DNA of 64,000 nucleotides from Paracraurococcus lichenis (GCF_030657435.1 NZ_JAUTWS010000009.1:62001-126000); one strand, 5' to 3'. Shown: positions 16,189 through 25,231, counted from the stretch's first letter. The notes: generated from the letters alone by a model not told the origin. Made by a program: numbers and translations.

Positions 16189-17367
16189 TCACAGGTCCTT
16201 CAGGACTGCCCAGAGGGCCGACTTGGCTTCGAAGCCGATGCCGGGGAGGTCCGGCATGCGGATCCGGCTGTCCTCGACGGGGGTGGCATCGGCGAAGCCG
16301 CCGAAGGGGGCGAAGACCTCCGGGTAGCTCTCGTTGCCGCCGAGGCCGAGGCCGACCGCGATGTTCAGCGCGAACTGGTGCCCGCCATGCGGCACGCAGC
16401 GCCGCGGCGACCAGCCGTGCTCCTGCAGCATGTTGAGCGTGCGGATGTACTCGACCAGGCCGTAGGAGAGGGCGGGGTCGAATTGCAGGATGTCGCGGTC
16501 CGGGCGCAGGCCGCCATGGCGGATCAGGTTGCGGCAGTCCTGCATGCTGAACAGGTTCTCGCCGGTGGCGATCGGCGCGCTGTAATGCTCGGCCAGCGTC
16601 GCATGGGTGGCGTAGTCCAGCGGGTCGAGCGGCTCCTCGTACCAGCGGAGGCGATAGGGCGCGAGGGCGGCGCCATAGGCCAGCGCCGCATGCAGCCCGA
16701 AGCGGCCATTGACGTCGACGCAGAGCCGCGAGCCGTCGCCGCCGAGCAGCTTGAGGACGGCCTCGATCCGCGCGATGTCGAGCTTCAGCGCGTCCTTGAT
16801 CGGCGTGCCGGGCGCGCCGCCGATCTTCATCTTCACGACGGAATAGCCCATGTCGAGGTAGCGCTGCATCTCGGCCACCAGCTCGTCGAGGCCCTTGCCG
16901 GGGTAGTAGTAGCCGCCCGCGGCGTAGATCCAGGCGCTCTCATCGGCCTCGCCGCCGCGGTAGCGGTCGGCCAGCAGCTTCCACAACGGCTTGCCCGCGA
17001 GCTTGGCCGCGGCGTCCCAGAGCGCCATGTCGAGCACGCCGACGGCGACGCTGCGGTCGCCATGGCCGCCCGGCTTCTCGTTGCGCATCATGCTGGCCCA
17101 GGCGCCGGCGGGCTCGAGGCCGCCATCGGCATGCGCCAGGATGTTCTCCGGCGTCTCCAGCAGGCGCGGGATGAAGCGCTCCTTCAGCAGGCCGGGCTGG
17201 GCGTAGCGGCCGTTGCTGTTGAAGCCGTAGCCGGTGGCGCTGCGGCCGGCGCCGTCCTCGACCGTCACCGCGACGACCGAGGCGGTCATCTTGGAGAAGT
17301 CGATATAGGCATTGGCGATGGCGGAGGCGATCGGCACGACGCCGTCGCGGACGGAGGCGATGCGCAT
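16189..17367 (-). CDS. enolase-superfamily dehydratase, D-tartrate dehydratase-like
   Basis: 392 residues, mandelate racemase/muconate lactonising enzyme fold. Metal ligands are D218 (CVDVN), E244 (WYEEP) and E270 (ATGE), spaced 26 and 26 as in the D-tartrate dehydratase subgroup. The base lysines are in VVKMK (K179, K181) and the acid/base histidine is H327 in CVPHGGHQ. The long N-terminal YIDFSKMTASVVAVTV and GGYYYPGKGLDEL also fit that subgroup, which converts D-tartrate to oxaloacetate. The start at 17367 shares a base with the stop of the Uma2 gene (TGATG). Nearby CoA transferase and Bug proteins fit an organic-acid catabolic locus. Specificity is inference. Confidence 0.75.
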   Translation of the reverse strand: MRIASVRDGVVPIASAIANAYIDFSKMTASVVAVTVEDGAGRSATGYGFNSNGRYAQPGLLKERFIPRLLETPENILAHADGGLEPAGAWASMMRNEKPGGHGDRSVAVGVLDMALWDAAAKLAGKPLWKLLADRYRGGEADESAWIYAAGGYYYPGKGLDELVAEMQRYLDMGYSVVKMKIGGAPGTPIKDALKLDIARIEAVLKLLGGDGSRLCVDVNGRFGLHAALAYGAALAPYRLRWYEEPLDPLDYATHATLAEHYSAPIATGENLFSMQDCRNLIRHGGLRPDRDILQFDPALSYGLVEYIRTLNMLQEHGWSPRRCVPHGGHQFALNIAVGLGLGGNESYPEVFAPFGGFADATPVEDSRIRMPDLPGIGFEAKSALWAVLKDL

Positions 17368-17957
17368 CAGCCCAGCACCTCCGCGACCGCGATGCGCAGG
17401 CCTGGCAGCAGCGCGGGTTCCAGCGTGTCGCCGCGCCCGGCGGTGGTCGCGTCCTGGTAGGTCTCGTCCTTCGGGGTTCGGTGCACTTCGACCACGCCTT
17501 CTCCGAGATTCACGATCCAGACCTCCGGCACGCCGTGCCGGGCATAGAGGGGGAGCTTGACCTTGCGGTCATAGGCGAGGCTGCTCTGCGCCACCTCGAC
17601 CAGCAGCAGCACGTCGGCCGCCGTGGGATGGCCACTGCGGTAGAAATCCGGCCGCGGCTTGAGCAGCATGAGATCTGGCTGGGGCTCGCTGACATCGGAC
17701 AGCCGTAGAGGACCCTGGACCGACACCGTTGCCGCGTCGCCAACCTGCCGGGTCAGGCGGTAGTTCAGCGCGTTCACCGTCCCGCCATGCGGGCTGCCGA
17801 TCGGCACCATGTCGACGATCTCCCCCTCGATCAGTTCGACCCGGTCCTCGCGCGTGAGGATGCCCGCCTCCGCCATGCGGTAATACTCATGCACATCCAA
17901 TCGGTGCCGCCGAACCTCGGGCACCCGCTCCAGCAGGCTTGGTCGATCGCCGTCCAT
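17367..17957 (-). CDS. Uma2 family (DUF820) predicted restriction-like nuclease fold protein
   Basis: 196 residues. The pattern DVHEYYRMAEAGILTREDRVELIEGEIVDM, then EPQPDLMLLKPRP, VLLLVEVAQSSLAYDRKVKLPLYARHGVPEVWIVNL is Uma2, a PD-(D/E)XK-like fold; the PD, the E of VEVAQSS and the K of DRKVKL would be the catalytic residues. The family is hugely expanded in cyanobacteria and its function is unknown. It is upstream of and translationally coupled to the tartrate-dehydratase-like gene, an unexpected partner. Confidence 0.85.
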   Translation of the reverse strand: MDGDRPSLLERVPEVRRHRLDVHEYYRMAEAGILTREDRVELIEGEIVDMVPIGSPHGGTVNALNYRLTRQVGDAATVSVQGPLRLSDVSEPQPDLMLLKPRPDFYRSGHPTAADVLLLVEVAQSSLAYDRKVKLPLYARHGVPEVWIVNLGEGVVEVHRTPKDETYQDATTAGRGDTLEPALLPGLRIAVAEVLG

Positions 17958-17999
17958 CGCCGCCTCCTCTCGCCATCCCCCTTATAGCCCGGGACGGGG

Positions 18000-19172
18000 C
18001 TAGACCGCCCCCTTCGCCTTCAGCGCCGCCAGGTCCTCGGCCGAGACGCCGAACTCCGCCAGCACCTCCGCCGTATGCTCGCCGCGCTCGGGCGTCGGCC
18101 GGCGCGGGGGCTGCACGCCCTCGAGGTTCATCGGCGCCCGCACCAGGTTCACGGTGCCGAGCGCCGGGTGCTCCACCGGCCATTCGATGCCGAGATGCCG
18201 CACCTGCGGATCGGCGAAGACCTGGTCCATGGCATAGACCGGGCCGGAGGGCACGCCGGCCTTGTTCAGCTTCGCGATCCAGTTCTCGGAGGTGTCGGTC
18301 TCCAGCACCGATTGCAGCAGGGCATTGGTCCTCTCGCGGTTCTGCGCGCGGCTCTTGTCCGTGGCGAAGGCCGGGTCCTTGGCCTGCGCCTCGATGCCGA
18401 GCGTGGCCACGATGCGGTTCCACATCTCCTGCCCGCCGCCGGCGAGGTTCATCAGCCCGTCCTTCGTGCGGAACAGGCCAGTCGGCACGGTGGTCGGGTG
18501 GTCGTTGCCGGCCTGCTTCGGCACCTCCTGCTTCATGGTCCAGCGGGTCGCCTGGAAGTCCATCATCGCCACCATGGCCTCCAGCAGGGAGGTATGGACC
18601 CAGCGCCCCTTGCCGGTCTGATCGCGCTCGAGCAGCGCGACCAGGATGCCGATGGCGGTGTAGAGTCCGGCCGTCAGGTCGGCCACGGGGATGCCGACGC
18701 GCACCGGGCCCTGGCCGGGGAGCCCGGTCACGCTCATCAGCCCGCCCATCCCCTGCGCGATCTGGTCGAAGCCCGGGCGCCTCGCATAGGGCCCGGTCTG
18801 GCCGAAGCCGCTGATGGAGCCGAGCACGATGCGCGGGTTGATCGCCGACAGCGACGCATAGTCGATGCCGAGGCGGTCCTTCACGTCGGGGCGGTAATTC
18901 TCCACGACCACATCGGCCTTCGCCACCATCGTCCTGAACAGGGCGAGCCCGTCCGGGTGCTTCAGGTTCAGCGTGATGCCGCGCTTGTTGCGGTGCACAT
19001 GCTGGAAGTCCGGCCCGTGCCGGTCGCCGCCCATGCCGCTGCCGGTATCGATCTCCTCCGGCGCCTCGATCTTGATGACATTGGCGCCCCAGTCCGCCAG
19101 TTGCCGCACGCAGGTGGGGCCGGAGCGGACGCGGGTGAGGTCGAGCACGGTGAAGCGGGAGAGCGGCAGCAT
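18000..19172 (-). CDS. CaiB/BaiF family (class III) CoA transferase
   Basis: 390 residues. N-terminal VLDLTRVRSGPTCVRQLADWGANVIKIE is the family signature, and the catalytic aspartate that forms the CoA-acyl anhydride is D165 in IPVADLTAG. ENYRPDVKDRLGIDY and SISGFGQTGPYARRPGFDQIAQ are further hallmarks. It transfers CoA between carboxylic acids. The ATG at 19172 follows AGGAGG with seven-base spacing. It diverges from the enoyl-CoA hydratase gene across 125 bp; the two probably act in one acyl-CoA pathway. Confidence 0.9.
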   Translation of the reverse strand: MLPLSRFTVLDLTRVRSGPTCVRQLADWGANVIKIEAPEEIDTGSGMGGDRHGPDFQHVHRNKRGITLNLKHPDGLALFRTMVAKADVVVENYRPDVKDRLGIDYASLSAINPRIVLGSISGFGQTGPYARRPGFDQIAQGMGGLMSVTGLPGQGPVRVGIPVADLTAGLYTAIGILVALLERDQTGKGRWVHTSLLEAMVAMMDFQATRWTMKQEVPKQAGNDHPTTVPTGLFRTKDGLMNLAGGGQEMWNRIVATLGIEAQAKDPAFATDKSRAQNRERTNALLQSVLETDTSENWIAKLNKAGVPSGPVYAMDQVFADPQVRHLGIEWPVEHPALGTVNLVRAPMNLEGVQPPRRPTPERGEHTAEVLAEFGVSAEDLAALKAKGAV

Positions 19173-19297
19173 CCTGGTTCCTCCTGGCACCCTGCCCCCG
19201 GCGAAGGGGACGGGCAGGCCGATTCATCTCGGTCCATGACTTGATACAAGGCGCGGCCCCCGGCACCAATGGGCCCGACGCAAGGGAAGGGACCTCC

Positions 19298-20074
19298 ATG
19301 GACGAGTTGCTCTACGACATCCGCGACGGCATCGGCTTCGTGACGCTGAACCGGCCGCAGGCGCGCAACGCGCTGACCTTCCCGATGTACGAGCGGCTGC
19401 GGGAGATCGCCCTCTCGGCCGGGGAGGACCGCGATCTCCGCGCCATCGTCATCACCGGCGCCGGCGAGAAGGCCTTCGCCGCCGGCACCGACATCTCCCA
19501 GTTCACGGAATTTCGCACGCCGGAGGACGCGCTGGCCTATGAGGAGCGGATCGACCGGGTCCTGGTCGCGCTCGAGGAATGCCCGAAGCCGACCATCGCG
19601 GCGGTCGCCGGCGCCGCGACGGGCGGCGGCGCGGCCATCGCCGCCGTCTGCGACATGCGCATCGGCGCGGCCAATGCGCGCTTCGGCTTCCCGATCGCCA
19701 AGACGCTCGGCAACTGCCTGTCCATGGCGAATTACGGCCGGCTGGCCGCGCTGATCGGGCCGGCCCGGGTGATCGACCTGGTCTATACCGCGCGGCTGGT
19801 GGAGGCGGAGGAGGCCAAGGCGATCGGCCTGCTGTCGGAGGTGCTGCCGGACCATGCCGCGCTGCAGGCCCGCGCCGAGGCGCTCGCCCGCACCATCGCC
19901 GGCCATGCCCCGCTGACCCTGCGCGCGACGAAGGAGGCGATGCGGCGCCTGCGCCTCGCCGCGCGGCAGGTGAACGGCGACGACCTGGTGACCATGTGCT
20001 TCACCAGCGACGACTTCCGGGAGGGCGTGCAGGCCTTCCTGGCCAAGCGGCCGATGCAGTGGACGGGCCGCTGA
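19298..20074 (+). CDS. enoyl-CoA hydratase/isomerase family protein
   Basis: 258 residues, crotonase fold. The oxyanion-hole segments are AFAAGTDISQF (normally A-G-x-D) and AAVAGAATGGGAAIAAVCDMRI. Of the two usual hydratase glutamates, the site after GIGPARVIDLVYT reads VEAEEAKAIGLLSEV; FGFPIAKTLGNC differs from the common FG.PE, so it may be an isomerase or another crotonase activity. The ATG at 19298 follows AAGGGAAGGGA. It is followed 26 bases later by a Bug-family binding protein in the same direction. Confidence 0.88.
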   Translation: MDELLYDIRDGIGFVTLNRPQARNALTFPMYERLREIALSAGEDRDLRAIVITGAGEKAFAAGTDISQFTEFRTPEDALAYEERIDRVLVALEECPKPTIAAVAGAATGGGAAIAAVCDMRIGAANARFGFPIAKTLGNCLSMANYGRLAALIGPARVIDLVYTARLVEAEEAKAIGLLSEVLPDHAALQARAEALARTIAGHAPLTLRATKEAMRRLRLAARQVNGDDLVTMCFTSDDFREGVQAFLAKRPMQWTGR

Positions 20075-20100
20075 ACAACGAACGACCGGGAACGCCAGGA

Positions 20101-21069
20101 ATGATCGAACGCCGCCACCTGCTGGCCGCCGCGCTCGCGGCGCCGGCCATCGCCCGCGCCCAAGGGGCATGGGCGCCGAGCCGCCCCGTCACCCTGCTGG
20201 TCGGCTTCGCGCCGGGCGGCGGGACGGACATCATCGCCCGCCTGCTCGCCCCGTCGCTGCAGCAGGAACTCGGCCAGCCCATCGCGGTGGAGAACCGCCC
20301 GGGTGCCAGCGGCACCATCGCCGCGCTCGCCGGCAGTCGCGCTGCGCCGGACGGGCATACGCTGTTCATGACGACGGTCAGCGCCTCCGCCGTCGTGCCG
20401 CCGCAGATGCATCCGCCGCCCTTCGACATCTACCGGGACCAGACGCCCGTGGCGCTGGCCGCGACCGTGCCGCTGGTGGCGGTGGTGCCGCCGAACTCGC
20501 CGGCGCGCGACCTGAAGGGGCTGATCGCCCTGGCGCGGGAGAGGCCGGGGGCGCTGAACTACTCCTCCTCCGGCGTCGCCACGCAGCAGCACCTGGCGGC
20601 GGAGCTGCTGACCCGCGCCGCGGGCGTCGAGATGACGCATGTGCCCTTCCGCGGCACCGGCCAGGCGGTGAACGAGATCCTGGCCGGGCGCATCGACCTG
20701 GCCATCGATACCTTCCCCACCTACCTCCCGCATATCCGCAGCGGCGCGGTGCGGGCGCTGGCCACCACCATGCCGCAGCGGATCGAATGGCTGCCGGACC
20801 TGCCGACGGTGGCCGAGAGCGGCTTCCCCGGCTTCGACGCCAATGTCTGGTACATGCTGATGGGCCCGCCCGGCCTGCCGGAGCCGATCCGCGACCGCTG
20901 GGCCGCGGCGGTGAACACGGCGCTGCGCGACCCGGTGCTGGGACCGCGGATCAAGGAGGCCGGCTTCATCCCGGGCGGCGGGACCAGCGCCGAGGCCGCG
21001 GCGCTGCTGCGGAAGGATGCCGAGCGCTACGGCGCGCTGATCCGCCAGGCGGGGATCAGGATCGAGTAG
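20101..21069 (+). CDS. Bug/TctC-family periplasmic solute-binding protein (1 of 4)
   Basis: 322 residues. Signal peptide MIERRHLLAAALAAPAIARA, Tat-like arginine pair, cleaved before QGAW. The mature protein has the family patterns VTLLVGFAPGGGTDIIAR, VENRPGASGTIAA, DGHTLFM, THVPFRGTGQAVNEILAG and LPTVAESGFPGFDANVWY. Bug proteins capture carboxylates or amides for tripartite tricarboxylate transporters or for sensing. No TctA/TctB membrane subunits are in the window, so it is an orphan. It lies 26 bases after the enoyl-CoA hydratase and is probably in that operon. Confidence 0.92.
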   Translation: MIERRHLLAAALAAPAIARAQGAWAPSRPVTLLVGFAPGGGTDIIARLLAPSLQQELGQPIAVENRPGASGTIAALAGSRAAPDGHTLFMTTVSASAVVPPQMHPPPFDIYRDQTPVALAATVPLVAVVPPNSPARDLKGLIALARERPGALNYSSSGVATQQHLAAELLTRAAGVEMTHVPFRGTGQAVNEILAGRIDLAIDTFPTYLPHIRSGAVRALATTMPQRIEWLPDLPTVAESGFPGFDANVWYMLMGPPGLPEPIRDRWAAAVNTALRDPVLGPRIKEAGFIPGGGTSAEAAALLRKDAERYGALIRQAGIRIE

Positions 21070-21139
21070 GGCGCCCGGGCCGGCGTCGACGCCGCCCCGC
21101 TTCCGTGCGGGCGGGTCCGGCCTTCGCGTGGCGGCATGG

Positions 21140-21274
21140 TCATTCTTCCCGGCGGGTTTGGGTGTCCCGCCGGGCGGCGCGCCTTTCGCGCTTCCAGAAG
21201 TCTCGCTTCGTCCAGCGGAGGTGCTTCCACCACTCGCGCGACGCCGTGAGGATGCCCTTCTTCATCGTCGCCAT
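21140..21274 (-). CDS. 44-residue basic conserved-looking mini-protein
   Basis: A 44-codon gene read leftward between two rightward Bug genes. The sequence begins MATMKKGILTASREWWKHLR and continues WTKRDFWKRERRAARRD, so it is very basic with four tryptophans, unlike random high-GC frames. GGGAG lies eight bases before the ATG. I have an impression that short REW.KHLR..KR.FWK..RR proteins occur in other alphaproteobacteria, but cannot check it. The function is unknown; nucleic-acid or ribosome association is possible from charge alone. Confidence 0.6.
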   Translation of the reverse strand: MATMKKGILTASREWWKHLRWTKRDFWKRERRAARRDTQTRREE

Positions 21275-21412
21275 GGATCCAGCTCCCGCGCATGGTGCCG
21301 AGTATATGGACCGGCCTGCTGATGGATGGGCATTGAACATCCGTCGCAACACCGTCTCGCCGTCCGTGGGCGGGCGGTGCAGCATGGCGCAAACACGGTC
21401 CGAGTGCCCGCC

Positions 21413-22369
21413 ATGCATCGCCGCCCCATCCTCCTCGCCGCCCTCGCCATGCCCGCCCTGGCGCGGGCGCAGGGATACCCCACGCGTCCGGTCCGCATCG
21501 TCGTGCCCTTCGCGGCCGGCGGCATCATCGACGTGGTCGCCCGCATCCTGGCCGAGCCGCTGTCGCGCCGGCTCGGCCAGCCCGTGGTCGTCGAGAACCT
21601 GCCGGGCGCCGGTGCCACCATCGGCGCCCGCGCCGTCGCCCGGGCCGCACCGGACGGCCATACCCTGCTGCTGTCGGGCGCCGCGCATGCCGTCATGGCC
21701 GCGCTCTACCCCGATCTCGGCTTCGACCCGCTGGCCGATTTCGCGCCCGTCGCGCTGCTGGGCGACCAGCCCTTCGTCCTCGCGGTGCATCCCGGCGTGC
21801 CGGCGCAGGACGTGCCGCAATTCATCGCCTGGCTGAAGGCGCGCAGGGGCGAGGCCAACTTCGCCACCACCGGCATCGGCGCCGCCTCCCACCTCGCGGG
21901 GGAGCTGCTGAAGCGGCTGGCCGGCGTCGAGTTCACCGTGGTGACCTATCGCGGCACGCCGCAGGCGGTAACGGACCTCGTCGCCGGCCGTGCCGACCTG
22001 ATGATCGACAGCCAGACCCTGCTGGCGCCCCTGGCGCGGGAGGGGCGGGTGCGGGCGCTCGCCGTCACCACCGCGCACCGCTCGACGCTGCTGCCCGACC
22101 TGCCGACGCTGCGGGAGGCCGGCGTCGCGGGCTATGCTGCCTCCTCCTGGCAATCGCTGCAGGCGCCTGCCGGCACGCCGGCGCCGATCCTGGCGCGGCT
22201 GGCGGAGGCGGTGGCCGCCGTGCTGGCCGAGCCGGGCGTGCAGGCGCGCTACGGCGAGGCGGGCGTCGAGGCGCTGTCCGGCGGCCCGGCCGAGGCGGCA
22301 CGCTTCATCCGCGCGGAATCGGAGAAATGGTCGCCGATCCTGCAGGCGACCGGGGCCAGGGCCGGATAG
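21413..22369 (+). CDS. Bug/TctC-family periplasmic solute-binding protein (2 of 4)
   Basis: 318 residues. Signal peptide MHRRPILLAALAMPALARA, cleaved before QGYPTRPV. Family patterns are VRIVVPFAAGGIIDVVARIL, VENLPGAGATIGARAVARA, DGHTLLLSGAAH, VTYRGTPQAVTDLVAGRADLMI and LPDLPTLREAGVAGY. It shares the fold with the other three Bug proteins here but is not a recent duplicate. It converges with the next Bug gene (9 bp apart) and has no transporter subunits beside it. An alternative GTG start nine bases upstream is possible. Confidence 0.92.
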   Translation: MHRRPILLAALAMPALARAQGYPTRPVRIVVPFAAGGIIDVVARILAEPLSRRLGQPVVVENLPGAGATIGARAVARAAPDGHTLLLSGAAHAVMAALYPDLGFDPLADFAPVALLGDQPFVLAVHPGVPAQDVPQFIAWLKARRGEANFATTGIGAASHLAGELLKRLAGVEFTVVTYRGTPQAVTDLVAGRADLMIDSQTLLAPLAREGRVRALAVTTAHRSTLLPDLPTLREAGVAGYAASSWQSLQAPAGTPAPILARLAEAVAAVLAEPGVQARYGEAGVEALSGGPAEAARFIRAESEKWSPILQATGARAG

Positions 22370-22378
22370 GGCGGCCCC

Positions 22379-23338
22379 TCAGCCCGGCTGGAGCTGCGCG
22401 ACGCGGATCACCTCGGCATAGACCGCGACGTCGCGGCGGAGGCGGGCGGCGAAGCCCTCCGGCCCCTCGGCCAGGATGTCGAAGCCCTGGTCGCGCAGCT
22501 TCGCGGTCACCTCCGGCTGGCGCAGGGCGCCGAGCCAGGCGGCGCTGTGCCGCGCCGCCACCTCCGGCCGCCCGCCCGCCGGCATCACCACGCCGTACCA
22601 ACTGTCCGAGACCGCCGCGGGGAAGCCGAGCTCGCCCAACGTCGGCAGGTCGGGGAGGAAGGCGCTGCGCTTCGGCGCGGCGAGGGCGAGCGCGCGCAGC
22701 CGGCCGTCGCGGATCATCGGCAGCACGTCCGGCAGGTTGCCGTACATCCAGTCGACCCGCCCGGCGACGAGGTCGGTCATCACCTGCGGCGTGCCGCGAT
22801 AGGGCACGTGCGTGGCGTTCAGCCCGGCCAGCAGCTTCAGGTGCTCGCAGCCCAGATGCAGGCTGGTGCCCTGGCCGTTGCTGCCGAAGCTGAGCCCGGG
22901 GCCGGGCCGGCGCGCCTTCTCCAGGAACTCGGCGAAGCTGCCGGCCAGCGCCGGATGCGCGACGAGCACATGCGGCACCTCGGTCAGCAGGGCCAGCGGC
23001 GTGAAGTGGCGCAGCGGGTCGTAGGGCGAGGGCTGGTGCAGGCTGGGGTTCACGGTGAAGCTGTTGGCGACCATCAGCACCGCCTGGCCATCGGGCGGGG
23101 TGCGCAGCATCGCCTCCGTCGCCACCAGCGTGCCGCCGCCCGGGCGGTTCTCCACCACGACAGGCTGGCCGAGACCGGGCTGCGCCGCGCCGGCCAGCAG
23201 CCGCGCCAGCAGGTAGATGCCGGCGCCGGGCGGGAAAGGGACGACGACGCGCACCGGCCCGGTCGGGCTCCAGCCCTGGGCATGGGCAGGTCCGGCCGCC
23301 AGCAGGGCGGCGGAGATCAGGGCGGTACGGCGCAGCAT
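22379..23338 (-). CDS. Bug/TctC-family periplasmic solute-binding protein (3 of 4)
   Basis: 319 residues. Signal peptide MLRRTALISAALLAAGPAHA, cleaved before QGWSPTGP. Family patterns: VRVVVPFPPGAGIYLLARLL, VENRPGGGTLVATEAML, ATHVPYRGTPQVMTDLVAGRVDWMYG and FLPDLPTLGELGFPA. The usual G-G-x-x-D after the PFPPG loop is replaced by GAGIYLL, so the ligand-binding loop lacks the common aspartate. It faces the second Bug gene and is followed by the XRE regulator upstream. Confidence 0.9.
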   Translation of the reverse strand: MLRRTALISAALLAAGPAHAQGWSPTGPVRVVVPFPPGAGIYLLARLLAGAAQPGLGQPVVVENRPGGGTLVATEAMLRTPPDGQAVLMVANSFTVNPSLHQPSPYDPLRHFTPLALLTEVPHVLVAHPALAGSFAEFLEKARRPGPGLSFGSNGQGTSLHLGCEHLKLLAGLNATHVPYRGTPQVMTDLVAGRVDWMYGNLPDVLPMIRDGRLRALALAAPKRSAFLPDLPTLGELGFPAAVSDSWYGVVMPAGGRPEVAARHSAAWLGALRQPEVTAKLRDQGFDILAEGPEGFAARLRRDVAVYAEVIRVAQLQPG

Positions 23339-23386
23339 CACGGCAACTCCCGGCGGTTCGCCGGGGGCCAGCAAGCGTCGTGCCGG

Positions 23387-23803
23387 CTACCGCCGCGCCA
23401 GGCGCTTGGCCGGCACCTCGTCCGGCGCCGGCTCCGGCCCCGCCATGCTGCGCACCACCAGCACGACAGCCGCCTTCTGCGGCACCTCCAGCCGGCGATA
23501 GGCGCGCAGCAGCGCCTCCTCGTCGCCGGCCAGCAGGCCGAGCGTGCCCTGCTCCTCCTCCAGCACCTCCTGCGGCGGCGGCGTGTCGGGATCGAGGCCG
23601 ACGAGGTAGGAGACGCTGGTCGCCAGCACCTCGGCCAGCCGCACCAGCCGCTGCCCGCGCGGCGGCGGCACCCGCCCGGCCATGAGCCGCTCGAGGAAAT
23701 CGGGCGCGAGGCCGGCGGCGCGGCTCGCCTCCTCCGGCGTCAGGTCGAGGCGGTCGAGCCGGCCCTCGATCAGCGCGGCCATGGGCGGGGCATCGTCCGG
23801 CAT
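23387..23803 (-). CDS. XRE-type helix-turn-helix protein
   Basis: 138 residues. Residues of about 10-65 form a Cro/cI-like helix-turn-helix: LIEGRLDRLDLTPEEASRAAG, LAPDFLERLMAGRVPPPRG and VRLAEVLATSVSYLVGLDP. The C-terminal part, EEALLRAYRRLEVPQKAAVVLVVRSM, is helical and may mediate dimerisation. The ATG at 23803 has GGAAG five bases before it; a GTG four codons upstream is an alternative. It is divergent from the ABC transporter operon, with 243 bp between, and could regulate it or itself; no clear operator is visible there. Confidence 0.75.
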   Translation of the reverse strand: MPDDAPPMAALIEGRLDRLDLTPEEASRAAGLAPDFLERLMAGRVPPPRGQRLVRLAEVLATSVSYLVGLDPDTPPPQEVLEEEQGTLGLLAGDEEALLRAYRRLEVPQKAAVVLVVRSMAGPEPAPDEVPAKRLARR

Positions 23804-24046
23804 CGATGCTTCCACGCGCGGCGCGCGGGACGGTTCCGCGGGCGGGGCGGGCGGCTTGCGCCCGGGGGCGGCTCGCGTATCCTCCGCCCGCGCAGCGCGC
23901 CGGAGAGCGCGCGGCCGGGGTGGACCGCCAGGATGCATGTGCCGGAACGCATGTGACGGATGGCGTGCCTTCGCCCCGCCAGACACGGGATGGGACGGTG
24001 CCGGGCGTGCGGGACGCGCCGGGCCGCCCCGGGAAGGAAACGCCTC

Positions 24047-25222
24047 ATGCTCCTCGGCCGTCGCAACCTCATGCTGGCCGCGGCCGCCACGGGCCTCGCC
24101 CGGCCGGCGCTCGCGCAGTCGGAACCGATCCGCTTCGGCTGGCTCGCCGCGCTCACCGGCCCCGGCTCCTCGGCCGGCATCGGCTTCGACCGCGGCATCC
24201 GCTTCGCCGCCGAGGAGATCAACGGCGCCGGCGGCGTGAAGGGCCGCAAGATCGAGATCCTGACGCGCGACACCCAGGGCGACCCGACGAAATGCGTCAA
24301 TGCGACGCAGGAGATGATCAACCGCCTGAAGGTCCACACCACCTGGGGCCCCTGCAATTCCGGCGAATCCCTGGCCGCGACGCCGATCCTGGCGCGGGCC
24401 AAGATGCCGAACATGCACCCCTGCGTGGTCGACCAGCTCATCGATCCCGCGAAATACCCGAACGCCTTCCGCCAGGCGCCGTCGAACCGGCAATGGGCGG
24501 ATGCGGCGCACCGCTACTGCCTCGATGTGCTGAAGATCCGCGACATCGCCGTGGTCGGCGACACCACCGGCTACGGCACGGCGGCGAGCGATGCCTCCGA
24601 GGCGCTGCTGAAGCAATTGAACGCCAATGTCGTCGGCAAGTACCTGATCGAGGCGCAGCAGACCGACGTCACCGCCGACATGACGCGCATGCGCAATGCC
24701 GGCGCCAAGGTCATCCTGATCTGGTCGGTGAACGGCGGCTACCTCTCCCGCATCATCAACACGCGGGCGCAGATGGGCTGGGACGTGCCGATCGTCGGCC
24801 ATCCCACCCTCGGCTCGGGCGAGGTGAAGGCGCTGCTGGCCAAGCCCGAGAACTGGGAGAAGGTCTACATGGTCGGCTACCGGAGCTGCAGCTTCGATGC
24901 CGAAGGCAAGCTGCCGCCCCGCAGCGCCGAGTTCGTCCAGCGCATCGCCGGCAAGATCACGCTCTCCGACACCTCGCTCTGGTGGGTCGCCTGCGGCTAC
25001 GACGCGCTGCGCCTGGTCGCCGCCGCGGTGCAGGAGACGGGCTCGACCGAGCACGCGAAGACCATCGAGTACTGGAACGGGCTGCGCGGCTGGCCCGGCA
25101 TCTTCGGCAACTACACATTCTCGCCAACCGAGCACAACGGCTATCCCGGCGAGGACGTGGTCATGTCGCTGGCCAATTCCAACCGCGAGGGCGCCTTCAC
25201 CATCGCACCCGGCTACGCCTGA
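24047..25222 (+). CDS. ABC transporter substrate-binding protein, branched-chain amino acid/amide type
   Basis: 391 residues. Signal peptide MLLGRRNLMLAAAATGLARP with a Tat-like RRN, cleaved near ALAQ. The mature protein is a type I periplasmic binding protein of the LivJ/K family: IRFGWLAALTGPGSSAGIG, RFAAEEINGAGGVKGRKIEIL, and a C-terminal lobe with GVDP-like ordering. It binds the solute for the following permease and ATPase genes. The start is supported by GGAAGGA. Family members transport amino acids, urea, amides or aromatic acids; the ligand is not readable here. Confidence 0.9.
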   Translation: MLLGRRNLMLAAAATGLARPALAQSEPIRFGWLAALTGPGSSAGIGFDRGIRFAAEEINGAGGVKGRKIEILTRDTQGDPTKCVNATQEMINRLKVHTTWGPCNSGESLAATPILARAKMPNMHPCVVDQLIDPAKYPNAFRQAPSNRQWADAAHRYCLDVLKIRDIAVVGDTTGYGTAASDASEALLKQLNANVVGKYLIEAQQTDVTADMTRMRNAGAKVILIWSVNGGYLSRIINTRAQMGWDVPIVGHPTLGSGEVKALLAKPENWEKVYMVGYRSCSFDAEGKLPPRSAEFVQRIAGKITLSDTSLWWVACGYDALRLVAAAVQETGSTEHAKTIEYWNGLRGWPGIFGNYTFSPTEHNGYPGEDVVMSLANSNREGAFTIAPGYA

Positions 25223-25231
25223 GCGCGGGGC

